The notes beneath the pieces are model-generated. The model was not told where the DNA came from. It searched no databases and worked only from the letters and a program-made list of their open reading frames with translations. Positions 1 to 10,086 of a stretch of DNA of 64,000 bases are shown here, one piece after another. The position numbers and the translations under genes are program-made. Positions within the stretch are counted from its first letter, which is position 1; each line of letters opens with the position of its first letter. This DNA comes from Zea mays (Eukaryota; Streptophyta; Magnoliopsida; Poales; Poaceae): contig NC_050101.1 of assembly GCF_902167145.1 (NCBI RefSeq), positions 117,085,789-117,149,788 of the forward strand, read 5' to 3'.

Positions 1-2
1 GA

Positions 3-2492
3 TCTGAAATAATCTATTTTCTCTAGCACCCCTTTTGGTACTTCAAAGAAAGACATCATAAAAATCGCAAGACTGGTTAGAACAGAATTAATTAACACTA
101 ACCGCCCTCCCACGGACATAAGCTTTCCTTTCCAACTACTTAGCTTTCTCTCAAATTTGGTTTCCACTGTTTTCCAATCACCATTAGCCAACCTGCGATG
201 GTGCATAGGGATTCCAAGATATCTGAAAGGCATGCCTCCACTTTTACAGCTAAACAATCTTGTGTACCTCCCTTCCTCCTCTTTGGCCTTCCCATAGCAG
301 AAGACCTCACTCTTGTGGAAATTTATTTTCAGACCAGACAGCTGCTCAAAGGCACATAATATGAGTTTCATATTCGTTGCCTTGTCCAAGTTGTGCTCCA
401 TAAACAAGATTGTATCATCTGCATATTGTAGAATGGAAAGCCCTCCATCTACCAAGTGCGGTACCAAACCCACTACTTGCCCGTTCACCTTTGCTCTCTT
501 AATCAAAGTGGCAAGCATATCTGCTACCAAATTAAAGATTATGGGTGACAACGGGTCACCCTGTCTAACCCCTCTTTGAGTCTGAAAAAACGGACCCATC
601 TGATCATTAACTTTAACCGCCACATGACCCCCTTCCATAAAAGTCTTAATCCAACTACACCACGTATCTGAGAATCCTTTCATACGAAGGACTTGCTGGA
701 CAAAGCTCCACTTCACCTTATCGTACGCTTTCTCAAAGTCAATTTTGAAAATGACCCCATCTCTTTTCTTGGTGTGAAGCTCATGTAAGGTTTCATGCAG
801 GACCACCACACCCTCCATGATATTTCTTCCAGGAAGAAAAGCCGTCTGCGATGGGCTGATTACATTTTGCGCAACCACCGTGATCCTCTTAGTCGCCACT
901 TTTGTGAAAATTTTGAAGCTAACATTTAGGAGACATATCGGTCGATATTGTTGAACAGTAATCACCCCATTACTCTTAGGAAGCAAGACTATAGTCCCAA
1001 AGTTAAGACTGTACAAGGGAAGGTTCCCAACATGGAACAGATGGAACAAAGCCATAAGATCATTTTTTATAACATCCCAACAGACTTGATAAAATTCCAC
1101 TGGGAATCCATCAGGCCCAGGTGCCTTGTTATGTTCCATACTAAACACCGCCGCCTTGACTTCTTCCTCTGAAAAAGTCTTAATGAGCTCTTCATTCTCG
1201 GCCTGGGTGACTTGTATTATATCATCTCTAAGATCCTCATCCAGAGTAAAAGACGACCTTTCTGGTGGGCCAAATAGATCTTTATAATACCTAGTTATAT
1301 GACTTTTTAACTCCCTATCCTCATATAACATACGATCACCATTATGCATTTGGAAGATACGATTCTTTCTATGCTTCCCATTGGCGACCATGTGAAAATA
1401 TTTGGTGTTACTGTCACCCTCAAGGAGCTCCTTGACCTTCGCCCTTTGGTACCACTTTATTTCCTCTTCACGGAGAAGCTGAGCTAGCCTACTCTGAAGG
1501 AAATTGCGAAGATCCAACTCTGATGTACTCAATGGAACCGATTCAGCTCGCTTATCAATTTCATCAAGCTTGGAAATAATCTCCTTCTTTTCCTTTTTTA
1601 AAATACCAGAGGTATGCTGCGCCCATCCCCTTAAGTACTGACGCACTTTCCTAATCTTGGCTTGCCATTTCTCTAACGGATTCGATCCCCCTGCCTCGTT
1701 AATCCATATATCTTTAACCATATCCACAAATCCATCCCGAAAGAACCATCCTAATTCAAACTTGAAAGGAGGTATTGTTTGAACAGATCTTATTCCCGTA
1801 CTAAGAAGCAAAGGGGTATGGTCAGAGATATTTCTAGAAAGGGCAAGCACTGCGGCTCTAGGATATTTTTCCTCCCACTCTGTGGCTACTAGGATCCGAT
1901 CCAATTTCTCATAAGTCGGGTTATCCCTAGAGTTAGCCCAAGTGAACCTTCGCCCAGACATGTCCATCTCTCTCAGATCAAGACCATCAATTACGGCGTT
2001 GAATAAAAATGGCCATCGATGGTCAAATCTATCATTATTTTTCTCAGATGGAGATCTTAGAATATTAAAGTCTCCCCCAATGAGAATAGGTGATGTCTCC
2101 GTATTACTCAAACGAACTACCTCTGATAGGAAGCTTTGTTTGAGGCAATCCTGAGCAGGTCCATATACAAAAACCAGAGCCCACTTGAAACCATCCTCCT
2201 TATTAAGTAATTTAAACTTTATAAAGAAATCACCTTCCTCAATGGCACCTATATCAAACACATCAAGATCAACTCCTAGAAGCATCCCCCCAGATCTACC
2301 ATGAGGTTCTTTGCAGTGCCAAAGGAAATTCTTCCCAGCACACAAATTCCTTAGTAGATGATCTGAAAAGGTTTTGCGTCCTGTTTCAGAAATCGCAATG
2401 AAACAAAGATTATGCTCCTTGGTAAGATCCGTAACAAATCTGTGTTTCTTAACATCTTTAAACCCATTACTATTCCAAAAGATTCCTTTCAT
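3..2492 (-). CDS. LINE ORF2: endonuclease-reverse transcriptase (partial, runs off window)
   Basis: The ATG at 2490-2492 opens a frame with no stop to the window edge, about 830 codons, against roughly 1,200-1,300 for a full plant L1 ORF2. The N-terminal third is an APE-type endonuclease with GGDFN near residue 139-143 and SDHTP near 222-226. A linker follows, then the reverse transcriptase: the PGPDGFP motif lies near 1107-1128 and the catalytic QYADDT at 411-428 (YADD at residues 690-693). In L1 elements this protein nicks target DNA and copies the element RNA in place. The start lies 11 bases past the ORF1 stop. An open frame over 2.5 kb suggests a fairly young copy. The missing C-terminus, with its zinc-binding region, cannot be judged. 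Confidence 0.9.
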   Translation of the reverse strand, partial: MKGIFWNSNGFKDVKKHRFVTDLTKEHNLCFIAISETGRKTFSDHLLRNLCAGKNFLWHCKEPHGRSGGMLLGVDLDVFDIGAIEEGDFFIKFKLLNKEDGFKWALVFVYGPAQDCLKQSFLSEVVRLSNTETSPILIGGDFNILRSPSEKNNDRFDHRWPFLFNAVIDGLDLREMDMSGRRFTWANSRDNPTYEKLDRILVATEWEEKYPRAAVLALSRNISDHTPLLLSTGIRSVQTIPPFKFELGWFFRDGFVDMVKDIWINEAGGSNPLEKWQAKIRKVRQYLRGWAQHTSGILKKEKKEIISKLDEIDKRAESVPLSTSELDLRNFLQSRLAQLLREEEIKWYQRAKVKELLEGDSNTKYFHMVANGKHRKNRIFQMHNGDRMLYEDRELKSHITRYYKDLFGPPERSSFTLDEDLRDDIIQVTQAENEELIKTFSEEEVKAAVFSMEHNKAPGPDGFPVEFYQVCWDVIKNDLMALFHLFHVGNLPLYSLNFGTIVLLPKSNGVITVQQYRPICLLNVSFKIFTKVATKRITVVAQNVISPSQTAFLPGRNIMEGVVVLHETLHELHTKKRDGVIFKIDFEKAYDKVKWSFVQQVLRMKGFSDTWCSWIKTFMEGGHVAVKVNDQMGPFFQTQRGVRQGDPLSPIIFNLVADMLATLIKRAKVNGQVVGLVPHLVDGGLSILQYADDTILFMEHNLDKATNMKLILCAFEQLSGLKINFHKSEVFCYGKAKEEEGRYTRLFSCKSGGMPFRYLGIPMHHRRLANGDWKTVETKFERKLSSWKGKLMSVGGRLVLINSVLTSLAIFMMSFFEVPKGVLEKIDYFR

Positions 2493-2502
2493 TGGGAAAC
2501 AA

Positions 2503-3328
2503 TTAATAAATGTTCGAACCCGACCTCCTCTTTGAAAGCTGTGGGCCGTGACTAGGTGGTTTTGTACGTGCTGAAATAATCAGCTCATCATTACCATCCA
2601 TCACAGCTTGCATACTATCCCCGCACAAGTTATTTAAAATGAAGCTATCTAACTCTTCCTCCTCTTCTACTTCCTTTTCCAACAGATCAGCTAAAGCGTT
2701 TTTGTAATTACTTTTTCGTTGATCTTTACCTCTATTAGTCTCTAATTGTTTTAGCATACTAATAGACATTGAAACTGAACCGGGATTGCTACCCGCCAGA
2801 ATACCAATGGATTTAAGGGACTCAGAAATAATATTATCTGGGAAATCAACAAAAGTATCACTGTTACCTTTAGAAGGCAGATCGTCCAGATTGTTTCCCG
2901 CCTTAAGTTTTTCCGCCCGATCAAGCGAGTGTTCGCTCACCGAGTCGGCGCGACGCTTACTGCGACGGAGATCATGCACAATTCCTGTCACTTCCTGAAT
3001 ACCACCTAGAGCTTCAACGTTGACAATGCCAACATCAGACCCGGTCTCCTGTGGCTGCGCCAAATCCACCCGAGCAAGACAGTGAGGTGGTGTTAATCCA
3101 TAGAAACTTTTTCTTCGCCTATGCACAAACCCGAGCTCATTGCCACTATGCCTCTTGGTCCCACTTGTCTATGAGCTCTTCGAACTGCTGCTGATCGTCG
3201 ACTAATAAACTCTTGAGAGTCGACGTAAGAATATTGTCTTGGGAGACATCAGTGTGATCTTTGGAACCGGTATTAAGGCTGATCTTATTAGTAGATCTAG
3301 AATTCTTCCATAGTGGTGTCAAAGACAA
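2503..3328 (-). pseudogene. LINE ORF1 remnant, frameshifted
   Basis: Two minus-strand frames (3328-3146, 60 codons; 3126-2503, 207 codons) read as successive parts of one ORF1-like protein. They are separated by a frameshift near 3126-3146: the first ends ...KWDQEA and the second resumes upstream of VHRRRKSFYG. The encoded part is hydrophilic, with an acidic stretch (EEVEEEEELDSF) near the C-terminus. I see no CCHC zinc knuckle, so only the C-terminal part may be present. It lies directly before ORF2, as in plant L1 elements. The call rests on position rather than on a recognised domain. Confidence 0.6.
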
Positions 3329-3420
3329 TGGATAGAGTAGACGAAACCGGTTCCAAAGATAACGCCGAACTGTCGCCTTCTCTACCCATCGTCATGCTTA
3401 CAATCATCTCTGTCTCGTCA

Positions 3421-3739
3421 TATTTTTCATACTATTCTGCCTAATCTATTTAGGCATGGTTCAATTAAATCAAGTTTTAATTTTAATTGACATGATGTAC
3501 ATGTTTAGATATATTCGCTTTCGGTACACACATTTGTCTTCGTGGTCATGCTTTATTTATTTTTGGATTAAATTAGAATCAAATGTCCTATTTTTTTTCC
3601 AGACAAACACCTTTTAGTATGTGTTTTTATGAAAAAAAACTCTAGTTTAGTTCGATGTTTTTAGGTTGGCTGTTGTACCTTATGCCTGATGTTTTTTGCA
3701 CCGGCGCAGTCCATTTTACATATGAAAAATAAGCTCTAT
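3421..3739. other. Intergenic, nothing recognised
   Basis: AT-rich sequence between two LINE copies in opposite orientation. No open frame, terminal repeat or duplication was found. Confidence 0.4.
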
Positions 3740-5180
3740 AACAAAATCATAGAGGTTATGGCTCAGGTTGAGTTACGTGGGGAGAATGATATGTTCAAAT
3801 AGAATTTATCTGTGACAGGTCATTTCTCTGTCAGATCAATGTATAGAGCACTCTTTAACTATAATCATGTGTCTTATAATAAAACTCTATGGTCTTTGAA
3901 GGTATCACTAAAGATAAAGATCTTTATGTGGTATTTAATTAGAGAGGTGGTTTTAACAAAGATAATCTTCTTAGACTTAACTGGCATGGAGATAGAAAGT
4001 GTGCCTTTTGTCACTCGGATGAAAACAATTCAACACTTGTTTTTTGATTGTCACTGTTGGTCACTTGTTCTCAAATGCTATGAATCAAGAAAAGGCAACA
4101 CAATTGTTAAGTATTAGAGACCTTCGTCTTCCGAAGCATTATCTTCTCATGGACATAATGATCATCGAACGAAGGTTATGAAGGACATGCCTTCATCGTC
4201 TTATAGATAAACAAGAATGCAAATAGATGAAAACATCAAGTGTATCCCATTGATTCATTCATATTTGCATTCCACAGAACATGTATGAATATTGACAAGA
4301 TATGTATTACAGTGATACCTTCGGCTTGCTCGAAGGTGTTGATGCGAGTGCGATTACAAATCAGCGTGAACGACACGGTGCCACTATTCATCTATTTATA
4401 GGCACGAGACGCAGCCTGGATAAAAGTACATTTATATCCTTGACAATTACTTATGATCGTAATATAAGTTAATAAGGACTAAGTAGTCTTTTTTCCCTTC
4501 GGTCAGCATCATCATCATACTTCATCACCATTACAAGCCGAAGCTGTCAATCTGGCGATAACTTCGGCGTTTATTTTTATCGTCCTTAGACCATATCTTC
4601 ATCTCGTATGCCTTCATCATGAGAAAAAGACTTTCATCCTGAAGACAAAGCTCCGTGTAATAGTTTATGCTGAAAACAAATGGTTAATTATGTTTTTGAG
4701 GACCTTCGGAAGAGGAAGGCCCCAACAGTCACTATGCTCAATTCATGTCGAGGTTAGTTTTTTGGAGTTTGGGTCCGAGGTCATTTAGACACGCTTTTAG
4801 GAGTTGGCTTTTTGGGATGTCTTCGAAAACTAAACATTTGATTATTTCAGGTGTTGCTGCTACATGCTGGGCTATCTGGATAAGTAGGAATAATTTAGTT
4901 TTTGACAAAAAAACCTATGTTAACCTACTTGCAGGTACTATTTAGGGCGACACATTGGTTTATGACGTGGGCTGATCTTCATAAACAAGAAGAGAGTATC
5001 CAAATAAAGTAAGCTTGCCGGCGGTTAGAGTGTACGACTCTACAGATTTTTGCGCACCATGAATAGAGGTTTACAAATCAAATTTGCTTCGTGGTTTTGT
5101 ATATAATTTGTTTGTTTTTTCTATGGTTATCAAACAGTGATCTTTTATGGTGTATTTAGGGAGGTTTCTCCCTCCCTCTT
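3740..5180 (+). pseudogene. LINE 3' remnant (zinc-binding RT C-terminus), split by a solo LTR
   Basis: This is the C-terminal part of an L1 reverse transcriptase ORF. Residues around 3812-4054 (G.FSVRSMYRALF, LWSLKVSLKIKIFMW, FFDCH) match the zinc-binding region that follows the RT in plant LINEs. The remainder resumes at 4733 and contains CWAIWISRNNLVFDK, ending at a TAA near 5009-5011. The segment 4055-4727 between the halves is a later solo LTR insertion. The 5' half carries shifts and stops, since zinc-finger cysteines appear in a different frame. The 3' untranslated part runs to about 5180, where the Helitron begins. The copy is dead and truncated at its 5' end. Confidence 0.8.
4055..4727. 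mobile_element. Solo LTR (673 bp) with GTCAC target duplication
   Basis: The segment begins TGTTGG and ends CCAACA, a perfect inverted LTR terminus. It is flanked by identical pentamers GTCAC at 4050-4054 and 4728-4732. Removing it and one pentamer rejoins the LINE reading around FFDCH-YA. There is no internal domain, so it is a solo LTR left by recombination between the two LTRs of a complete element. The family was not identified. Confidence 0.85.
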
Positions 5181-5445
5181 TCTCTACAACTATTAAGAGC
5201 CTATCGTAGACTGCCCCCGCCTCCCTCTGCGCGTGGCAACCCCACCCCCCCACCCGCAAGCCCCGAGCAATCCGCCGTCAGCACCGGCAGCCGCGTACCC
5301 CGCGCGCATCGCCGTCGCAACCCTGCCCGCCTACCACGCGATTCCAGTGCTCCAAATCCCTGCCTCCCCGCGCATGCCCCCGTGCAAGCCCGCAATCCCA
5401 AACCCTCTCCTCCTCCTCCCCCTGCGCCCCCACTGTCACCGGGCC

Positions 5446-5740
5446 ATGGCAGCCTCCTCCTCCTGTGGCGTCGCCACCGCTGCCACTGATTACGACGACG
5501 AGCCCTACCTCCTGGGCTTCATCATCTTCGATGTATGCGCTACTACCGCAGCAAGGTCGCCGCCCGCGAGACCGTCGGCCTGGTCCGCCAGCCGCTCAAC
5601 CGGTACGACAACAACGCATCGCCGTCTTTAACGCCCGCAACGACCAGGTCGGCCATCTCCCAGGCGCCCTCGCGGCAGTGCTCGCCTCGCTCCTCGACTT
5701 CCACCTCCTCGCCCCCACCCCGCCCCCTGGTGCCTAAATC
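5446..5740 (+). pseudogene. Captured HIRAN-domain fragment (SMARCA3/RAD5-like helicase)
   Basis: Three short frames in series read as one HIRAN domain: EPYLLGFIIFDV (frame ending near 5541), RYYRSKVAARETVGLVRQPL with NRYDNN (near 5537-5616), then IAVFNARNDQVGH and LAAVLASLLDFHLL (near 5618-5716). HIRAN domains bind single-stranded DNA ends and form the N-terminus of plant SMARCA3/RAD5-like SNF2 helicases. At least two small deletions, near 5533 and 5616, break the frame. None of the downstream helicase is present. The fragment sits just inside the Helitron 5' end, consistent with gene capture. No functional protein is expected. Confidence 0.75.
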
Positions 5741-6632
5741 GGCATTCCACGAGGCCGCGACTGGTGGATACGTTCCATACGGTGCCCAGATCCGTGTTCT
5801 ACAAGGCCACCGCTGGTGGAGACGCTCCCCAACCCGGTGCGCAGATCAGCCGACGATGGAGAAGCTCTTGGCGTCTCTGGACAACGAGGAACCCCGCCCC
5901 GACTGCTGACGAGCTTGTGTGTTGATGCTGAGCGCAGGATCTGGAGCACACACACTCCTGGATTAACCTAGGACTCGCTTCAAAGGTTTTGAGTGTCAAC
6001 ATCAAGGAAGGCGTCCACACCCTGTGCCCTCGCCCGCGCGCAAGCCTCCGCCGCGGCCTCTCCTGCCCGCGCACAAGCATGAAACCACTGAGCCCCTGCC
6101 GCCCACGCCCGCGGTTCTGGGAGTCGGCTGCTTCTGCCCGACGACGTGGCTGCGACTTGGCCTATCAATGTCTGCGAGCTGAGGAGACGATGCCACAGGG
6201 TGGCCGATGGAGGCAATCCACAGGGAGGTGAAGCGAAGCCACGACTACAGCGTCGCCATCTACACACCTCTCTCAATTTATCCCCTGTCTCGACTTAGCA
6301 GCTACTAGGTCGTTTGGCTCGGATCTGACTCAGTCAGTTACAAGTATGGTACCTATTAACTTGTATCTGACTTAACTTGTATCTGACGGTAGACTCATTG
6401 TTCTTCAACTCTTTGATGCCTTATTTAAGGTAAACATATTGCCTGCTTCATTAGGTTTATTCTAAGAGAAATTTCTTGTTTGATTTGAACTTGGTCCTTG
6501 GTTTGGGATCTTGTGCGGAGTAGCAGTGCAGATACACTTGATTCTTTGCATCACCTTATACACTAACTGGAACAAAGAAGTAAGACGACATTGTGCATTT
6601 AATCCAGAGTTTTTCATATATCCCAATGTTGC
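5741..6632 (+). other. Helitron interior, GC-rich then AT-rich, no recognised gene
   Basis: GC-rich sequence to about 6240 has short frames in several registers that I do not recognise. AT-rich, intron-like sequence follows to a possible acceptor (TTTGCAG at 6642-6648). The stretch 6262-6350 is partly repeated at 6782-6850. Confidence 0.4.
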
Positions 6633-7010
6633 TTGTTGGTTTTGCAGGTATTGAAGGCAAATGACAGACTTTTCAGATGTTCTCTTCTTGTCAACGACAC
6701 AATAACATCAGGTTGTAGCGAGCAAGGAAATGGATGTAGTTTTGTTGGGAATAAGGATGATGCTAATGGAGCCATTGAGCGGACACACCTCTCAATTTAT
6801 CCATGTCTCGCCCTAGCAGCCACTGAGTTGTTTGGCTCGGATCCGACTCAGGGTGCGTTCGTTTGTTCTGGAACCATCACCTGGAACCAATCCAACCATG
6901 AATGCTTACCTAATTTTTATGAACTTTGATTACCTAGAACTATTCCTAACCTCAATCCTAAAGAAACGGACACACCCTCAATCAGTTACAAGTATGGTAT
7001 TTGTTAACTT
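6262..7010 (+). repeat. Internal duplication in the Helitron, second copy interrupted by a MITE
   Basis: Both copies contain CACCTCTC-CAATTTATCC, GTTTGGCTCGGAT and CAGTTACAAGTATGGTA. Copy 1 is about 6262-6362. Copy 2 is 6782-6850 and resumes at about 6981. The copies differ by a few substitutions and indels. Confidence 0.65.
6851..6977. mobile_element. MITE (127 bp) inside the Helitron
   Basis: The termini GGGTGCGTTCGTTT and AAACGGACACACCC are imperfect inverses. TCA flanks both sides (6848-6850 and 6978-6980). Copy 1 of the surrounding duplication lacks this segment and acts as an approximate empty site. The TCA flank is unusual for a TWA-targeting PIF/Harbinger MITE, so the superfamily is uncertain. 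Confidence 0.65.
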
Positions 7011-8084
7011 GGATTTTTCTTCTTTAGGATTTATTACTAGGTCCACCAAAGTCGGGTCTGCACACAAGAGGATGAGATGACTGGAAGTCTAGAGATGAAT
7101 TTTTTCTATAGATTAGCTCATCCGTTCGGCGTTCATTGCTTTTGTGATCACATTATCCGTGTGTTTCTTCTACGCTGCCATTGTGTCGAAGCTATTTCTG
7201 CTATATCAAAGTGGATTTGTGGCCGCGACATTATGCATATTCCTTCTTAATTCTTATACATGTTTGTTCATCTCCGGCTTCAGGAGGACAACTTCCAGCA
7301 CACCGCTCACTAAGCAGTGGAGGAGGAGGAGCATCACAGTGCACTTATCACTCAGCGAGGCATAGGAACAGTAGTCTGGTGAGTTTACATTATGCATGTG
7401 ATTATTTTTTCTATTCAGTTATAGCATTTGAGAATATTATGCATGTGATTATTTTTTCTTGTGATGATTGGTATGATTGAAATGTTTTATTAGTATGCAC
7501 AACTCTTAATCAATTCTTTCGTGGCTTCATCCACCTCATCGTTGGTTCTTCGTTGCTTAATAATAAGGGTCCGGTTCATAGAACCAGTCAGTGCTGCACT
7601 CTTGCCTATATGGGCTGTTTTGTTGTTCGGTTCGTGTAAATAAAAAAGAGGAGTGACACAAACGATTAACTGTTGTAGAATTTCAACTTGTTTAGTAGTT
7701 CCTGATATCCTAGCCCCATGCCTAGCATTTACGAAAGATCATTTTGAAAGAATCAATTGAATTTCTCTATGGGCCAAGCCTTATAGATGCATTGCAACTG
7801 GCAAAAAGTTAGTGGTTTTGATCTCATGTAGAAACTCACACGCTATTTCTATTTGTGTTGACGCTTTCCTACTGATTGTAAGGAAAACTATAACTAAACT
7901 CGCATCTAAATTAGAAGAAAGATATTTACTTGTTTTATTGGGAATAGGTGCGTGATATTGAGGTTCCTTGAAATTGGAAGTGTGAGTGGTGTGGTCAAAG
8001 ATAGACGGATGATCCTCAATCCTCATCCATCACCTGAAGCAACAAAAAGGGTATATATACTCCACTATGCAAGTGCATGGTGTT
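6978..8084 (+). other. Helitron interior with unassigned possible exons
   Basis: Mixed AT-rich sequence. A short open stretch at 7952-8040 and another near 7260-7370 are preceded by pyrimidine-rich tracts and could be relics of captured exons. Neither gives a recognisable protein. Nothing else was seen. Confidence 0.3.
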
Positions 8085-8240
8085 CCCTTCTTCTACCTGA
8101 ACATATCTCTTCTCTCCGATATTCCCTTCTAGGTGCTAACATGGAGAAGCCGATGAAGCGAGTGATGAAGACCCCCCCTACCAGCACAAGGTCCTGGAGA
8201 AGACTAGATTTGTGATTGATCTTGGTTCTGTTGATGTTCG
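8085..8240 (+). repeat. 156-bp duplicated segment, copy 1
   Basis: This segment recurs at 9931-10086 in the same orientation. I noted only two base differences (GCGAGTG/GCGGGTG and AGACTAG/AGACCAG). It contains an apparent acceptor (CTTCTAG) and an exon-like stretch that can be read as KVLEKTRFVIDLGSVDVR in one frame. The source gene was not recognised. Confidence 0.85.
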
Positions 8241-8290
8241 TAGAGATCTACGGTGTCTTGGCATTACTGACACTTCTTGGCACAATGCAG

Positions 8291-9203
8291 GTGAAAACAG
8301 TGCGCGAGTCCATGAACCGGATGATCGAAGCATGGAGGGAGATCCCAGACTTGGATGAGGAGGTCTGCTCCTTCGACGTGCCACCATCGTCCCAGTCTAC
8401 ATCTTCTCTCACAGGTGATGTGTCTCTATTTAAGGTCTATGATTGGTTTGGACTGCATACCGTAAGTACACTTAAAATATCTACTACTTGATAAAAGAGA
8501 CAGAAATAGTCCTTACTTGGTAAAACACACTGAAGAAAACAATTTGCATTTTTTATAACCATTTTCTTTAACATATGCATGGTGTTATATTTGTTGGATT
8601 TAGTTGTCTACATGAGAGTTATTCATCAGACCATGGATGTTCTTTCTAAGATTGTTTGATTGCATAATTGGACAGACACCGCTGATTCCTTGGGCTCCAC
8701 CTCCACCCCTTCAATTACAAGGAGGAACTCATGGCCGACTAACAGGCAGCCCCCACCGGACGCATCGCACAATGTCACCAACAGAAAAGGCAGCACTCCT
8801 TCCATCGTAGGCAAGAAAATTTTGCCTCCTTCACGCTGCAGCACAGACCAAGCCAAGAAATTTGAAGGCAGGGTTGATGTTACCGTCGCTTCAGATGCGA
8901 CGCCAGCCAAAATGGTGACCGAGGAGAAGCTCCTGAATGAGGGCAGCGTTAGAGAGAGGCTTGAAGCTCGGAGGGTGCTGTTTCAGAAAACTGGTGACAA
9001 GGGTTACAAGAAGCTGGCTGGTCCCAAGTCAGGATCCAGAGTTTTTTCCATACAATGGGGATGGTGACTTTGAAGAGGCAGCTGAGACTGAGGATGCACC
9101 TGACGAACTTCAGTCAGCTCACAGGGATGAAGCTCTGTTGAAGATCAGGATGCAGCTTGTTCAGATTGAGAATCAGCATGCCAGTTTGCTTAATCTTCTC
9201 CAG
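8291..9203 (+). pseudogene. Captured TORTIFOLIA1/SPIRAL2-like fragment
   Basis: Two exons are visible. Exon a (8291-8414, after TGCAG and before GTGATG) encodes VKTVRESMNRMIEAWREIPD. Exon b (8676-9203, after GGACAG and before GTAGTT) encodes RRNSWPTNRQPPPDASHN, VGKKILPPSR, GSVRERLEARRVLFQK and, in another frame, KIRMQLVQIENQHASLLNLL. This order is that of plant TORTIFOLIA1/SPIRAL2-like microtubule-associated proteins, between the HEAT region and the C-terminal coiled coil. Splice phases agree between the exons. A run of six T (9042-9047) puts exon b out of frame at GSRVF, so it is broken. The N-terminal HEAT repeats and the C-terminus are absent. It is most likely carried by the Helitron rather than a resident gene. 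Confidence 0.8.
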
Positions 9204-9930
9204 GTAGTTATTCCCTTGTTACAATGTATCATACATCAATAATTTGTTGAAATTCTTTATTCCTCATAATGAATTGGATACTCCAATTCTTTAATTCTAT
9301 TTTCTCTCTGTTTGCTTTAGAATATCCTCTGTACATGAGCAGATGAGATGCCCTACACGGTGACATAGAAGCTAAATATAACGAATAAAAGATAAAACCT
9401 TGTTGCTTGGTAAAATTTTACACGAAGCAAACTTTGGTGCAAGCTCACTCATTCCCTATGTAAAACAGTAAAAGAACCATGACCTACCAGCACCTACTGG
9501 AGTCCTTTTTCCTTTTCTTTTTTGGTCCAATGTGGACAGATTTGTGCAGGACGGAGGTCTCATCCTGTTCTTGTACCAGCATATTTAATAGGAGCTTATT
9601 ATTTGGTCGCAGCGAGCAGCACTTACCGTTTGGTATGAATCATGCACCCATTCAATGAGTCCTCCAAGCAGTACTCAAATCAGTATGCATTCAGGCCTGA
9701 TCAGTGGCATGGTGTGGGTGGAAACCTGGACGACATTACAACATTCACTAACAATACGGCCATGTTTTAATTACAAACTTTTAAGCATATCTTCATGTGT
9801 CACACCGCTGGTCATCAGGAACAACGATAGTGTTTCCCTCCATCTGTAAAAAAAACACGTCATATAGGCAATATACTACTCACTCTGTATCAAATCAGAT
9901 CGTCCTCCTCGCTGTTATCTCCTTCTTCAA
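9204..9930 (+). other. Helitron interior, intron-like, no gene recognised
   Basis: AT-rich DNA begins at the splice donor after the TORTIFOLIA1-like exon. A short open stretch near 9655-9760 has no recognisable family. Confidence 0.35.
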
Positions 9931-10086
9931 CCCTTCTTCTACCTGAACATATCTCTTCTCTCCGATATTCCCTTCTAGGTGCTAACATGGAGAAGCCGAT
10001 GAAGCGGGTGATGAAGACCCCCCCTACCAGCACAAGGTCCTGGAGAAGACCAGATTTGTGATTGATCTTGGTTCTGTTGATGTTCG
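9931..10086 (+). repeat. 156-bp duplicated segment, copy 2
   Basis: Near-identical to 8085-8240. After this copy the reading continues RLHG to a GTAAGC donor (10098), whereas after copy 1 the sequence diverges at once. Copy 2 may therefore keep the natural exon end. Confidence 0.85.

Larger units (their letters stand above)
1..3420 (-). mobile_element. L1-type LINE, 5' portion, cut by window edge
   Basis: Non-LTR retrotransposon on the minus strand. Two reading units are in L1 order: a broken ORF1 (3328-2503), then a long open ORF2 (from 2492) with apurinic endonuclease and reverse transcriptase motifs. The 3' end and poly-A lie off the window. The 5' limit near 3420 is a guess, because nothing in the sequence marks it. 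The plus-strand LINE remnant starting near 3740 is a separate copy in the opposite orientation. Confidence 0.9.

Noticed and set aside
313..2154. Short plus-strand frames over the LINE
   Set aside because: They are shadows of the continuous minus-strand ORF2.
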